From Zunongwangia profunda SM-A87 (GTDB lineage Bacteria > Bacteroidota > Bacteroidia > Flavobacteriales > Flavobacteriaceae): a DNA stretch of 64,000 nucleotides. Every line of letters starts with the position of its first letter. Position 1 is the first letter of the stretch. A model generated the notes under the pieces. It searched no databases. It was not told the origin of the DNA and was given only the letters and a program-made list of their open reading frames with translations. Shown in pieces: positions 54,153 to 63,509 of this stretch. The translations under genes and the position numbers were made by a program. The stretch lies in assembly GCF_000023465.1 (NCBI RefSeq), contig NC_014041.1, positions 124,001 through 188,000 of the forward strand. Direction: 5' to 3'.

Positions 54153-55955
54153 ATGGAAATACCTGCTTTGGATGTACAGTTAAAGACCTTACCCGATAGT
54201 CCCGGTGTTTATCAATATTTTGATAAAAATGGGAAGATTCTCTATGTGGGTAAAGCTAAAAATCTTAAAAAACGTGTAACCTCTTATTTTACCAAACGCC
54301 ACGATAGTCATCGTATAGGGGTAATGGTGAAAAAAATTCACGAGATAAGACATATCGTGGTTTCTTCGGAAACCGATGCGCTGCTGCTGGAAAATAATCT
54401 AATCAAAAAATTACAGCCGCGTTTTAACGTAATGCTTAAGGATGATAAAACTTATCCCTGGATTTGTATAAAAAACGAACGTTTCCCAAGAGTCTTCCCA
54501 ACCCGAAGATTGATTAAAGACGGGAGTGAGTATTATGGGCCGTTTACTAGTTTTAAAACGGTAAATACCTTACTTGATTTAATTAAGGGACTATATAAAC
54601 TGCGTACTTGTAATTATGACCTTGTTGAAGATAAAATTAGGGATAATAAGTATAAAGTGTGCCTGGAATATCATTTAGGGAATTGTAAGGGGCCCTGTGA
54701 AGGCTACCAGGGAGAAGCAGAGTATAACAGAAATATCGAACATATTCGCCAAATCGTAAAAGGAAATTTTAAAGACTCGCTTAGTCAGTTTAGAGAGCAA
54801 ATGCAGGAGCATGCTGAAAATATGGAGTTTGAAGATGCACAGCGAATAAAAAATAAGATCGAAGTTTTAGAAAATTACCAATCCCGGTCTACAGTTGTTA
54901 ATCCTAAAATCAATAATGTAGATGTATTTTCTGTAATTAGCGACGAGGGGTATGGATACGTGAATTTTCTTCAGTTAATGCATGGTTCCATTATCAGGTC
55001 TCATACCATAGAAATGAAGAAAAAACTGGATGAAACCGACGAAGAATTACTGGAACTGGGGATTACTGAAATTAGGCAGCGATTTAATTCAAAATCACCA
55101 GAGATTTATGTGCCTTTTAAGGTAGATGCCGGTGATGATATAAAAGTAACAGTGCCTAAATTGGGGGATAAGCGTAAAATTGTAGAATTGTCTGAGCGGA
55201 ATGCAAAATATTACCGACAGGAACGATTTAAGCAAATGAAAATTGTAGATCCAGATCGGCATGTAAATCGGGTAATGGCACAAATGAAAGAAGATTTGCG
55301 TTTAAGCGTTGAGCCGCGGCATATTGAATGTTTCGATAATTCTAATATTCAGGGAACAAATCCAGTGGCGGCCTGTGTGGTTTTTAAAAATGGCAAACCA
55401 AGTAAAAAAGATTATCGTAAATTTAATATCAAAACTGTTGAAGGACCTAACGATTTTGCTTCGATGGAAGAAGTGGTGTACAGAAGGTACAAGCGTCTTT
55501 TAAACGAAGGTGAAGAATTACCGCAGCTTATTATTGTAGACGGTGGTAAAGGTCAGTTAAGAAGTGGTTTAAAAGCTTTGGAGACTTTAGGCTTAAGAGG
55601 GGAGGTAGCCATAATTGGGATAGCTAAAAGATTAGAAGAGTTGTTTTATCCGGGTGATCCGGTACCCTTGTATTTAGATAAGAAGTCTGAAACCTTAAAG
55701 ATTATTCAGCAGTTAAGAAATGAAGCACATAGGTTTGGTATCACTTTCCATCGAAATAAACGTAGTAAATCTGCGTTAAATACAGAGCTGGACTCGATTA
55801 AAGGAATTGGAGAGAAAACAGTGGTAGAATTACTAAAAAGCTTTAGATCTCTTAAACGGGTAAAAGAAGCTTCAGAGAAATCACTGGCAGATGTTGTGGG
55901 AAGTGCTAAAGCTAGAATTGTTTACGATTATTATCATCCGGAATCTTCAGAATAA
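54153..55955 (+). CDS. uvrC: Excinuclease ABC subunit C
   Basis: 600 residues from the ATG at 54153 (a GTG lies one codon before). N-terminal GIY-YIG domain (PGVYQYFDKNGKILYVGKAKN), cysteines of the CLEYHLGNCKGPC segment, UVR/B-binding motif FEDAQRIKNKI, RNase H-like nuclease half (ECFDNSNIQG, IIVDGGKGQL) and C-terminal HhH repeats (LDSIKGIGEKTVVELL). It makes the two incisions in nucleotide excision repair. Its stop abuts the next start. Confidence 0.96.
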   Translation: MEIPALDVQLKTLPDSPGVYQYFDKNGKILYVGKAKNLKKRVTSYFTKRHDSHRIGVMVKKIHEIRHIVVSSETDALLLENNLIKKLQPRFNVMLKDDKTYPWICIKNERFPRVFPTRRLIKDGSEYYGPFTSFKTVNTLLDLIKGLYKLRTCNYDLVEDKIRDNKYKVCLEYHLGNCKGPCEGYQGEAEYNRNIEHIRQIVKGNFKDSLSQFREQMQEHAENMEFEDAQRIKNKIEVLENYQSRSTVVNPKINNVDVFSVISDEGYGYVNFLQLMHGSIIRSHTIEMKKKLDETDEELLELGITEIRQRFNSKSPEIYVPFKVDAGDDIKVTVPKLGDKRKIVELSERNAKYYRQERFKQMKIVDPDRHVNRVMAQMKEDLRLSVEPRHIECFDNSNIQGTNPVAACVVFKNGKPSKKDYRKFNIKTVEGPNDFASMEEVVYRRYKRLLNEGEELPQLIIVDGGKGQLRSGLKALETLGLRGEVAIIGIAKRLEELFYPGDPVPLYLDKKSETLKIIQQLRNEAHRFGITFHRNKRSKSALNTELDSIKGIGEKTVVELLKSFRSLKRVKEASEKSLADVVGSAKARIVYDYYHPESSE

Positions 55956-58178
55956 ATGAAAAAAGTCATTTGCATCCTATTCTTCTGTAGTTCACTTTTA
56001 AGTTTTTCCCAGGAAGAAAAATTAAAAGTAGGGCTTGTTTTAAGTGGAGGTGGAGCAAAGGGACTGGCACATATTGGTGCTTTAAAGGCAATTGAGGAAG
56101 CGGGTGTACACATCGATTATATTGGTGGAACCAGTATGGGTGCAATTATTGGAGGTTTGTATGCTTCGGGATATTCGGCATCCGAATTAGATTCTATCGT
56201 AAAAAACACCAATTTCAATATTCTTATTCAGGATGAAATTCCACGAAAATCGATGACATTTTATGAAAAGAGAAATACAGAGCGTTATGCTCTTACACTT
56301 CCTTTTGATCATTTTAAACTAGGCTTTCCTTCGGGCTTAAGTAAAGGGCAAAATATTTACAATTTAATGTCGGGTTTAACGGTGCATCTGGACGATGAAA
56401 CTGATTTTTCAAAATTACCAATTCCGTTTTTTTGTGTCGCAGCAGATGTAGAAACCGGTGCCGAAATTATTTTGGATAAAGGTTCTCTTGCCAAATCTGT
56501 AGCGGCTAGCGGAGCTATTCCTTCCCTTTTTTCTCCTGTAAAAATTGATGGTAGGCTGCTCATTGACGGTGGTGTGGTTAATAATTATCCGGTAGAAGAA
56601 TTACGACGTCGCGGTGCCGATATTATTATTGGGGTAGATGTCCAGGATTCGTTACTTAACCGAAAAGACTTAAAAGGGGTATTCGATATTTTTACTCAGG
56701 TGAGTAATTTCAGGACGATTAATGATATGAAGCATAAAATTCCGCTTACAGATATTTATATTCGACCCGATATTGCTCGTTTTTCGATTATGTCTTTTGA
56801 AGAAGGTTCAGCCATTATCGATTCCGGAAAGGTAGCGGGAGACAAGCGAATTTCGGCATTAAAACAATTGGCACAAAAGCAAAAATCCCATCCGGAACCT
56901 TATCACAGAAAAATTGTAGATACACTTCATTTAAGCCAAATTGAACTCGCAGGAAATACAAATTATCCACGATCTTTTATTATGGGGAGGCTTAGACTGC
57001 AAACTCCTGGTAAGTTTAGTCTTTCTCAGATAAACGAAAGCATAGATTTTTTATCGGCCACTGGAAATTTTGATAAGATTAACTACTTTCTAACTCAGGA
57101 TAATGGCGAAGATACTTATACGTTAAACCTTAATTTGGATGAAAGTGAGAATAAAACTTTTCTAAAATTAGCCTTGCATTACGACGAGTTGTATCGCAGT
57201 GCGGCGCTGGTAAATTTAACACGAAAAAGTTCAATTTTTACGAACGATGTTACTTCTTTAGATTTAATCGTGGGAGAAAATGTTCGGTATAACTTTCAGT
57301 ATTATATCGATAAAGGATATTATTGGAGTATAGGTATGAAATCACGTTTTAATTCTTTTGATACTCCGGTAGATTATGCGCTTATACAGGACGCAATTAA
57401 CGGAGGTGATTTGAATGTTAATAAGATTGATGTCGATTTTAAAGATTTTACCAATCAATTTTATGTAGAGACTTTGTTTAAGCAGGTGGCTTCGCTGGGG
57501 ATGGGGGCAGAGCATAAATATTTAAAGATCTCTTCAGAAACTATTAATAGCGAGGGAGAGGATGTAGACGTTCCCGGAACTGAATTTGAGAATAATCATT
57601 ATTACAGTGCTTTTGGATATTTAAAATATGATTCTTTTGATAATAAATATTATCCAAAAAAGGGATTCTATTTTCATGGTGATTTTCATATTTATCCTTT
57701 TTCTTCTATTGACGATTTTAACGAATTTTCTATCGCTAAAGGAAAAATTGGCTATGTTTTTACTCCGATAAAGAATCTTAGTGTCCGCATCTTTTCTGAA
57801 ACAGGATTTAAAATTGGCGATAGCGAACAGCAAAGTTTAGACTTTTTTTTAGGCGGCTACGGGAATAACCTAATAAATAATATGGTGCCATTTTATGGGT
57901 ATGATTTTCTTAGCTTAGGAGCCGATAGTTACATAAAAAGTCTGGCTGAAGTGGATGTTGAAATATTCAAAAATAATCACATCACCTTAAGTGGTAATTT
58001 TGCTAATGTAGAGAACAAATTGTATTCCTCTGGAAACTGGTTGTCCATGCCAGATTATTCTGGCTACGCCTTAGGTTATGGGGTGGAAACCTTTTTAGGC
58101 CCAATGGAAGTAAAATACTCTTATTCGCCAGAAGTAAAGGAAAGTCAGTGGTTTTTTAGTTTAGGATTCTGGTTTTAA
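55956..58178 (+). CDS. Patatin-like phospholipase fused to an Omp85-type barrel (PlpD-like)
   Basis: 740 residues. Signal peptide ends at SFSQ. The patatin domain has the oxyanion loop SGGGAKG (30-36), nucleophile Ser60 in GTSMG and catalytic Asp204 in DGGVV. A POTRA-like segment lies at about 325-400 and a beta barrel follows to the C-terminal Phe (FFSLGFWF). This is the type Vd secretion layout: the barrel places the lipase at the surface. It begins right at the uvrC stop. Confidence 0.9.
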   Translation: MKKVICILFFCSSLLSFSQEEKLKVGLVLSGGGAKGLAHIGALKAIEEAGVHIDYIGGTSMGAIIGGLYASGYSASELDSIVKNTNFNILIQDEIPRKSMTFYEKRNTERYALTLPFDHFKLGFPSGLSKGQNIYNLMSGLTVHLDDETDFSKLPIPFFCVAADVETGAEIILDKGSLAKSVAASGAIPSLFSPVKIDGRLLIDGGVVNNYPVEELRRRGADIIIGVDVQDSLLNRKDLKGVFDIFTQVSNFRTINDMKHKIPLTDIYIRPDIARFSIMSFEEGSAIIDSGKVAGDKRISALKQLAQKQKSHPEPYHRKIVDTLHLSQIELAGNTNYPRSFIMGRLRLQTPGKFSLSQINESIDFLSATGNFDKINYFLTQDNGEDTYTLNLNLDESENKTFLKLALHYDELYRSAALVNLTRKSSIFTNDVTSLDLIVGENVRYNFQYYIDKGYYWSIGMKSRFNSFDTPVDYALIQDAINGGDLNVNKIDVDFKDFTNQFYVETLFKQVASLGMGAEHKYLKISSETINSEGEDVDVPGTEFENNHYYSAFGYLKYDSFDNKYYPKKGFYFHGDFHIYPFSSIDDFNEFSIAKGKIGYVFTPIKNLSVRIFSETGFKIGDSEQQSLDFFLGGYGNNLINNMVPFYGYDFLSLGADSYIKSLAEVDVEIFKNNHITLSGNFANVENKLYSSGNWLSMPDYSGYALGYGVETFLGPMEVKYSYSPEVKESQWFFSLGFWF

Positions 58179-58541
58179 TGCGTTTCAAATTAAAATACTT
58201 TTTAATTTCCTTATCGATTTTTATTATCGAATTTTTAATAGCTCGATTTATAAATGGTGGTTTTATACGTAATGTGCTTGGAGATTATCTGGTGGTATTA
58301 TTTTCTGCTTACATTTTTTAAGTGGCAACAATTTAAAGTGGCCATTTTTGTGTTGCTTTTGGCTTATTTTATCGAGTTTTTACAATACCTAAAGATTCTA
58401 AAAATACTGGGGATCCCAAGATCTACATTTACAACTATGGTTTTGGGTTCTTCTTTCGACTGGGGTGATATAGTTGCTTATACTTTGGCATTTTTAAGCA
58501 TTATTGGCATCGCCAAAGTATTTAATAACAAAGCTTGCTAA
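58178..58541 (+). pseudogene. DUF2809 membrane protein gene with a one-base frameshift
   Basis: Frame 1 from ATG 58178 reads MRFKLKYFLISLSIFIIEFL... up to SAYIF and stops at 58319. Frame 2 then continues KWQQFKVAIFVLLLAYFIEFLQYL ... GSSFDWGDIVAYTL, which is the conserved end of DUF2809 proteins. Removing one T from the six-T run at 58314-58319 restores a single frame of about 120 residues. It overlaps the patatin gene stop by one base. It is either a true mutation, phase variation or a sequencing error. Confidence 0.85.
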
Positions 58542-58881
58542 TGATCCAGAGGATTCACTTTTGAATTCAATATTTAAAAAGAAGTTGATGGTTTAGGGTG
58601 ATTAGTGAATAGAAAAGGCCATCAGCTTAAAAAGATTTAAATTTCAGTATTTCAAATTTTAGATTCCTGGTTCTTGACTCTCTCGTCTATTTTCTATTCT
58701 CTCTTTTCTATATTCTAAGTGCTCATAGCGAAGCGATCTAAGTTCTAGCATAAAACAGATTTCTGTATAATTCCGGAAAGATAGGCCTAAAAGGACTCGA
58801 AATTATAAAGAGTCTTTTCGGTTCATATCTCGCGGTTAGTATGTATTTCCCGACTTTTATAAATTTACGCTAAAAATCACC
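58542..58881. repeat. Gene-free stretch with inverted dispersed repeat
   Basis: GATTCCTGGTTCTTGACTC at 58661-58679 and CTCTCTTTTCTATATTCTAAG are the inverse of the CAGGAAGC and AGAATATAG blocks seen at 1776-1835 and 2065-2125. GAAGCGATCTAAG near 58732 matches TTAGATCGCTGCGC near 1757 inverted. No gene. Confidence 0.6.
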
Positions 58882-59892
58882 TCAGGAGGTGCTACTTATT
58901 GAAAATGCTTCAGCAACCAACTCAAAACTTTTTAAACGCAGTTCTTTATTAAAACTCATGGTAGAAATAATCACTTCATCTACCTCAAAATCCTTTGCCA
59001 AATTGGTGATTTTCTCTTTTACACGATCTGGTGTGCCAGAGATTATTCGGCCTGCATTATAGTGCAATCGCTGTTTTTCAAAAGAAGTGAACTGATGATT
59101 TCTAATGTCTTCAAATTCCGGTAGGCTTTGGTAGTTTCCTTTGTCGAATTGCAATAAAATATAATCGATATACTTACGCATTTGGTTAGCTTCCTCTTCG
59201 GTTTCCCCACACATAACAAAAGATGCGATTAAAGCTTTAGGTTCCTGTTGATCTTCGGTAGGTTTAAAATGTTTACGATAACGATCCACCACGCTGGGGG
59301 GTACACTGCCATTAATAAATTTGGCCACAGCAAGGTTTAATCCAAGATCGGCGGCAATCCTCGCACTGCCACCGCTACTACTTAAAATCCATTGCTGCGG
59401 AATTGTTTTTATCTGCGGAATAGCATATACGGGAGAATTGTTTACAAGTGCATGATCCCTAAAAAAATGATTTAGCTGCTGAAGCTGCTGAATATAATCG
59501 TCTTCCTGAAATGTGCTTGAAGGGTTTAAAAGTTTTGCGCTAACCCCATCCCCGCCGGGAGCACGGCCAATGCCAAGATCGATACGACCGGGATATAAAG
59601 CTTCCAGCATTCGAAAATTTTCAGCTACTTTAAAAGCACTGTGATTGGGTAGCATAACTCCGCCGCTACCTAATCTAATTTGTGAAGTTTCAGCTCCTAA
59701 TCTTGCCATTAATACTTCTGGAGCAGAGCCGGCAATAAATGTAGAATTATGATGTTCGGAAATCCAAAAACGATGATAGCCTAAATTTTCGGCGAGGATA
59801 GCAGTTTCTATAGTTTCCTTAACCGCTTCCCCGGCTGTAGAACTGGTGCGAACGATAGATTGGTCTAAAATTCCTAGTTTAATATCACTCAT
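58882..59892 (-). CDS. Luciferase-like (LLM class) flavin-dependent oxidoreductase
   Basis: 336 residues, a TIM barrel of the bacterial luciferase family. Typical segments: FWISEHHN, IRLGSGGVMLPNHS, LGIGRAPGG and the end VDEVIISTMS. These FMN-dependent enzymes oxidise varied small molecules; the substrate here is unknown. It is divergent from hmgA, sharing a 200-bp promoter region with no clear promoter motif. Confidence 0.88.
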   Translation of the reverse strand: MSDIKLGILDQSIVRTSSTAGEAVKETIETAILAENLGYHRFWISEHHNSTFIAGSAPEVLMARLGAETSQIRLGSGGVMLPNHSAFKVAENFRMLEALYPGRIDLGIGRAPGGDGVSAKLLNPSSTFQEDDYIQQLQQLNHFFRDHALVNNSPVYAIPQIKTIPQQWILSSSGGSARIAADLGLNLAVAKFINGSVPPSVVDRYRKHFKPTEDQQEPKALIASFVMCGETEEEANQMRKYIDYILLQFDKGNYQSLPEFEDIRNHQFTSFEKQRLHYNAGRIISGTPDRVKEKITNLAKDFEVDEVIISTMSFNKELRLKSFELVAEAFSISSTS

Positions 59893-60093
59893 TCAATGTG
59901 CTTTTATAAGTTATTCGATATTGGGGGTAATTGCTTACAAACTAATTTAGCGTATTAAAACCTAGTTTTACATTTCATTTAAGAAAGAATATAATTATTT
60001 TCTATAAATTTATTATTAGTTAATTTTATATGCTTTTTGTTGATAATTTTATAATTTTAGCTATCGGAAAGTAGTCTAATTAAATATTTAATT

Positions 60094-61263
60094 ATGCCTT
60101 TTTATCATAAATTAGGTAAGATTCCACATAAACGACATACGATTTTTAAAAAACCGGATGGGAGTCTTTATTACGAACAGGTTTTTGGAACCATTGGTTT
60201 TGACGGGATGTCCTCGATCTCTTACCACGAGCAGCGGCCTACACAGGTTAAAGAAGTTAGAAAAAGTTATAGTGTAAAACCTGTAATTTCAAAAGTAAAT
60301 AATTTAAAGTCTTACCGTTTAAAAGGTTTTCAGGTACAACCAACACGTGATTATTTAGGAAGTAGGAAGGTTATTTTAACCAATAGTGATGTCGATATTA
60401 TTCTGGCAGCACCACAGAAATCAACTGATAATTATTTCTATAAAAATGCCGATAGTGACGAGCTTTTATTTATTCATAGGGGTAGCGGGAAATTAAGGAC
60501 GCATTTAGGAAATCTCGATTTTAAATACGGTGATTATCTCCTGATTCCTCGAGGGACCATTTACAAAATCGATTTTGATACAGAAGATAACCGACTCTTT
60601 ATTGTAGAATCCAGACGACCAATATATACACCGAAACGATATCGAAACTGGTTTGGGCAATTATTAGAGCATTCGCCTTTTTGTGAACGTGATCTAAGAC
60701 AACCTTATGAATTGGAAACGAATAATGAAAAAGGTGATTTTTTAATCAAAATAAAAAAACAAGGAGAAATTTTTGATACGGTCTATGCCACGCATCCATT
60801 TGATGTTGTGGGCTACGACGGTTATAACTATCCCTATGCTTTTTCTATCCACGATTTTGAACCTATTACAGGTAGAATTCACCAACCCCCACCGGTACAC
60901 CAAACTTTTGAAACCGATGCTTTTGTAGTTTGTAGTTTTTGTCCGCGTAAATACGATTATCATCCAGAAAGTATTCCAGCACCCTATAGTCACAGTAATA
61001 TAGATAGTGATGAGGTATTGTATTATGTAGACGGTGATTTTATGAGCAGGAATGATATTGAATCCGGGCATATTTCGCTGCACCCGGCTGGAATTCCGCA
61101 CGGGCCGCACCCGGGAGCCGTAGAACGAAGTATTGGTAAAACCGAAACTGAAGAATTAGCAGTAATGGTAGATACCTTTAAGCCTTTACAGCTTACCGAA
61201 GATGCTATGGCCATTGCTGATGAAACCTATTACAGATCCTGGTTGGAAGACGAGGATAAATAA
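60094..61263 (+). CDS. hmgA: Homogentisate 1,2-dioxygenase
   Basis: 389 residues, somewhat shorter than the usual 430-440, as in Bacteroidota homologues. Iron-site motifs: SHSNIDSDEVLYY (His, Glu) and HPAGIPHGPHPG (His). It opens homogentisate to maleylacetoacetate in tyrosine breakdown. The next gene, hpd, makes the substrate and starts 29 nt downstream. Confidence 0.93.
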   Translation: MPFYHKLGKIPHKRHTIFKKPDGSLYYEQVFGTIGFDGMSSISYHEQRPTQVKEVRKSYSVKPVISKVNNLKSYRLKGFQVQPTRDYLGSRKVILTNSDVDIILAAPQKSTDNYFYKNADSDELLFIHRGSGKLRTHLGNLDFKYGDYLLIPRGTIYKIDFDTEDNRLFIVESRRPIYTPKRYRNWFGQLLEHSPFCERDLRQPYELETNNEKGDFLIKIKKQGEIFDTVYATHPFDVVGYDGYNYPYAFSIHDFEPITGRIHQPPPVHQTFETDAFVVCSFCPRKYDYHPESIPAPYSHSNIDSDEVLYYVDGDFMSRNDIESGHISLHPAGIPHGPHPGAVERSIGKTETEELAVMVDTFKPLQLTEDAMAIADETYYRSWLEDEDK

Positions 61264-61292
61264 AAAGATTAAAAAAAACGAATATTTAAGTT

Positions 61293-62435
61293 ATGTCTAA
61301 AGATAATTCATCCTTACAATTAGAAAAAGTAATTCCTGAAGCAGAAGACTTTCTTCCCATCTTGGGGACAGACTTTGTAGAGCTTTATGTAGGGAATGCA
61401 AAGCAGGCAGCATATTATTATCAGCATGCCTGGGGATTTCAGCCGGTGGCTTATTCTGGTTTAGAAACCGGAAGAAAGGATAGCGTATCCTATGTGTTGC
61501 AGCAGGGAAAAATCAGGATCGTACTTACTTCTCCATTAGAGCCTTCCGGAGAAATAAACGCGCATATCGATAAACATGGCGACGGTGTGAAATTTGTTGC
61601 ACTTTGGGTAGATGATGCTAAAAAAAGTTATGAAGAAACCACCAAAAGAGGTGCTAAAAGTTATGTAGAGCCTTACGAATTAGAAGATGAATATGGTAAA
61701 GTAGTGATCTCTGGAATTCATACTTACGGAGAAACGGTTCATCTTTTTATAGAAAGAGGTGATTATAAAGGTCCTTTTATTCCTGGTTATAGAACCTATG
61801 CTCCGCTTGCTAAATCTGAAGAGACTGGATTGAAGTATATCGACCATATGGTCGGAAATGTGGGGTGGAACGAGATGAATAAGTGGTGCGAGTTTTATGC
61901 AAAAGTGATGGGGTTTGCGCAAATGGTTTCCTTCGATGATAATGATATTTCGACAGATTATACCGCATTAATGAGTAAAGTAATGAGTAACGGAAATGGG
62001 CGAATTAAATTCCCTATTAATGAACCTGCGGAAGGAAAAAAGAAATCACAAATTGAAGAATATATTGATTTTTATAATGGTGCCGGAGTTCAGCATATCG
62101 CTTTAGCTACCGATAATATTATTGAAACCGTGACCGCATTGCGTAATCGTGGAGTAGAATTTTTATATGTTCCTGAAACGTATTATGATGATTTATTAGA
62201 TCGGGTAGGAGATATCGATGAGGAATTAGCGCCACTAAAAGAGCTGGGAGTACTGGTCGATAGAGACGATGAAGGCTATTTATTACAGATTTTTACCAAG
62301 CCGGTTTTAGATAGGCCAACCATGTTTTTTGAAATCATCCAGAGAAAAGGGGCGCAATCTTTTGGAAAAGGAAACTTTAAAGCCCTTTTTGAAGCTATCG
62401 AAAGAGAGCAGGATTTGCGAGGAACGCTAAAATAA
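61293..62435 (+). CDS. hpd: 4-hydroxyphenylpyruvate dioxygenase
   Basis: 380 residues. Two vicinal-oxygen-chelate modules: the N-terminal one (FVELYVGNAKQAAYYYQ) and the C-terminal one with iron ligands in YIDHMVGNV (His), VQHIALAT (His) and FFEIIQR (Glu). It converts 4-hydroxyphenylpyruvate to homogentisate. The C-terminal GAQSFGKGNFKALFEAIE helix that closes the active site is intact. Confidence 0.95.
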   Translation: MSKDNSSLQLEKVIPEAEDFLPILGTDFVELYVGNAKQAAYYYQHAWGFQPVAYSGLETGRKDSVSYVLQQGKIRIVLTSPLEPSGEINAHIDKHGDGVKFVALWVDDAKKSYEETTKRGAKSYVEPYELEDEYGKVVISGIHTYGETVHLFIERGDYKGPFIPGYRTYAPLAKSEETGLKYIDHMVGNVGWNEMNKWCEFYAKVMGFAQMVSFDDNDISTDYTALMSKVMSNGNGRIKFPINEPAEGKKKSQIEEYIDFYNGAGVQHIALATDNIIETVTALRNRGVEFLYVPETYYDDLLDRVGDIDEELAPLKELGVLVDRDDEGYLLQIFTKPVLDRPTMFFEIIQRKGAQSFGKGNFKALFEAIEREQDLRGTLK

Positions 62436-62617
62436 TCGAAAATTGTTGATTTAAAGTAAGTTAAAACATTTTTTCGTTGTCTAAAAATCAATGTTTTAGT
62501 TAAAGTTTGTTTTTGGCTTTTTTTAACAGGATAAAATACGGAATTTTGCGCTCGCATTTTTGGAGTGGTTACCAAATTTGTTTTTTCATAATTTAAGTTT
62601 TAGTTGGTTAATAAGAC

Positions 62618-62655
62618 AAAAAACCTCGTCATTAATTTGATGGGGTTTTTTGTTT
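62618..62655 (+). terminator. Rho-independent terminator after hpd
   Basis: AAAAAACCTCGTCA and TGATGGGGTTTTTT form an imperfect stem followed by TTTT. It lies 180 bp past the hpd stop and ends the hmgA-hpd unit. Confidence 0.75.
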
Positions 62656-62731
62656 TGATACATTTGGAATAGTAATTGTAAATCTGCTTAAGGATAGATG
62701 TTTAAAATATAAATATTTCAAATTTAAACCC

Positions 62732-63508
62732 ATGACCCACAGACTTACGATTACGATACTGCTTGTATTCTTCGCACTTACCTCTCATCAAGCTCAAAAT
62801 GCCTATGATACTGGGGAGTGGTTTAAATTCAGGATACATTATGGACCTTTTAATGCGAGTTATGCTACCCTCGAGGTTACCGATGATTATTTAAATGGCA
62901 CACCGGTTTATCATATAGTAGGAGAAGGTAAATCTACTGGCATGCTTCACTGGTTTTTTAAAGTTAATGATAATTACGAAACTTTCATAGATCGTAAAAA
63001 CGGGAAACCTTATAAATTCATACGGCAAATTGACGAAGGAGGGCATACCAAAGATTTAGAGATCGATTTCGATCATAGGTCCAATACCGCTTATGTTCAT
63101 GATAAAAAGCATGATAAGAAAAAGACCTATTCTACAAAGGAAAATATCCATGATATGTTGTCTGCATTTTACTATCTTCGCAGCAATATAAACGAAGATG
63201 CGCTGCAACCCGGCCACGAGATATACCTTAATCTTTTTATCGATGATGAAAATATGGATTTTAAGGTAAAGTTTTTGGGAAGGGAAGTTATAAAAACCAA
63301 GTTTGGAAAAGTAAATGCGCTAAAGTTTAGGCCTTATGTAATGGCAGGCAGAGTTTTTAAAGAGCAGGAGAGTCTTACCTTTTGGGTAAGCGACGATAAA
63401 AATAAAGTGCCTTTAAAAATTGAAGCAGATCTTGCGGTAGGATCCCTAGATGCAGATCTTGATGCTTATAAAGGTCTAAAATATCCCTTCAGGATTATTA
63501 TAGATTAG
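62732..63508 (+). CDS. DUF3108 secreted protein
   Basis: 258 residues. Signal peptide ends at SHQAQ. Core ESLTFWVSDD and RIHYGPFNASYATLEV fit DUF3108, a beta-rich envelope protein family with no defined function. It ends 1 nt before the tryptophan dioxygenase start, so the two are probably co-transcribed. Confidence 0.82.
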   Translation: MTHRLTITILLVFFALTSHQAQNAYDTGEWFKFRIHYGPFNASYATLEVTDDYLNGTPVYHIVGEGKSTGMLHWFFKVNDNYETFIDRKNGKPYKFIRQIDEGGHTKDLEIDFDHRSNTAYVHDKKHDKKKTYSTKENIHDMLSAFYYLRSNINEDALQPGHEIYLNLFIDDENMDFKVKFLGREVIKTKFGKVNALKFRPYVMAGRVFKEQESLTFWVSDDKNKVPLKIEADLAVGSLDADLDAYKGLKYPFRIIID

Positions 63509-63509
63509 C

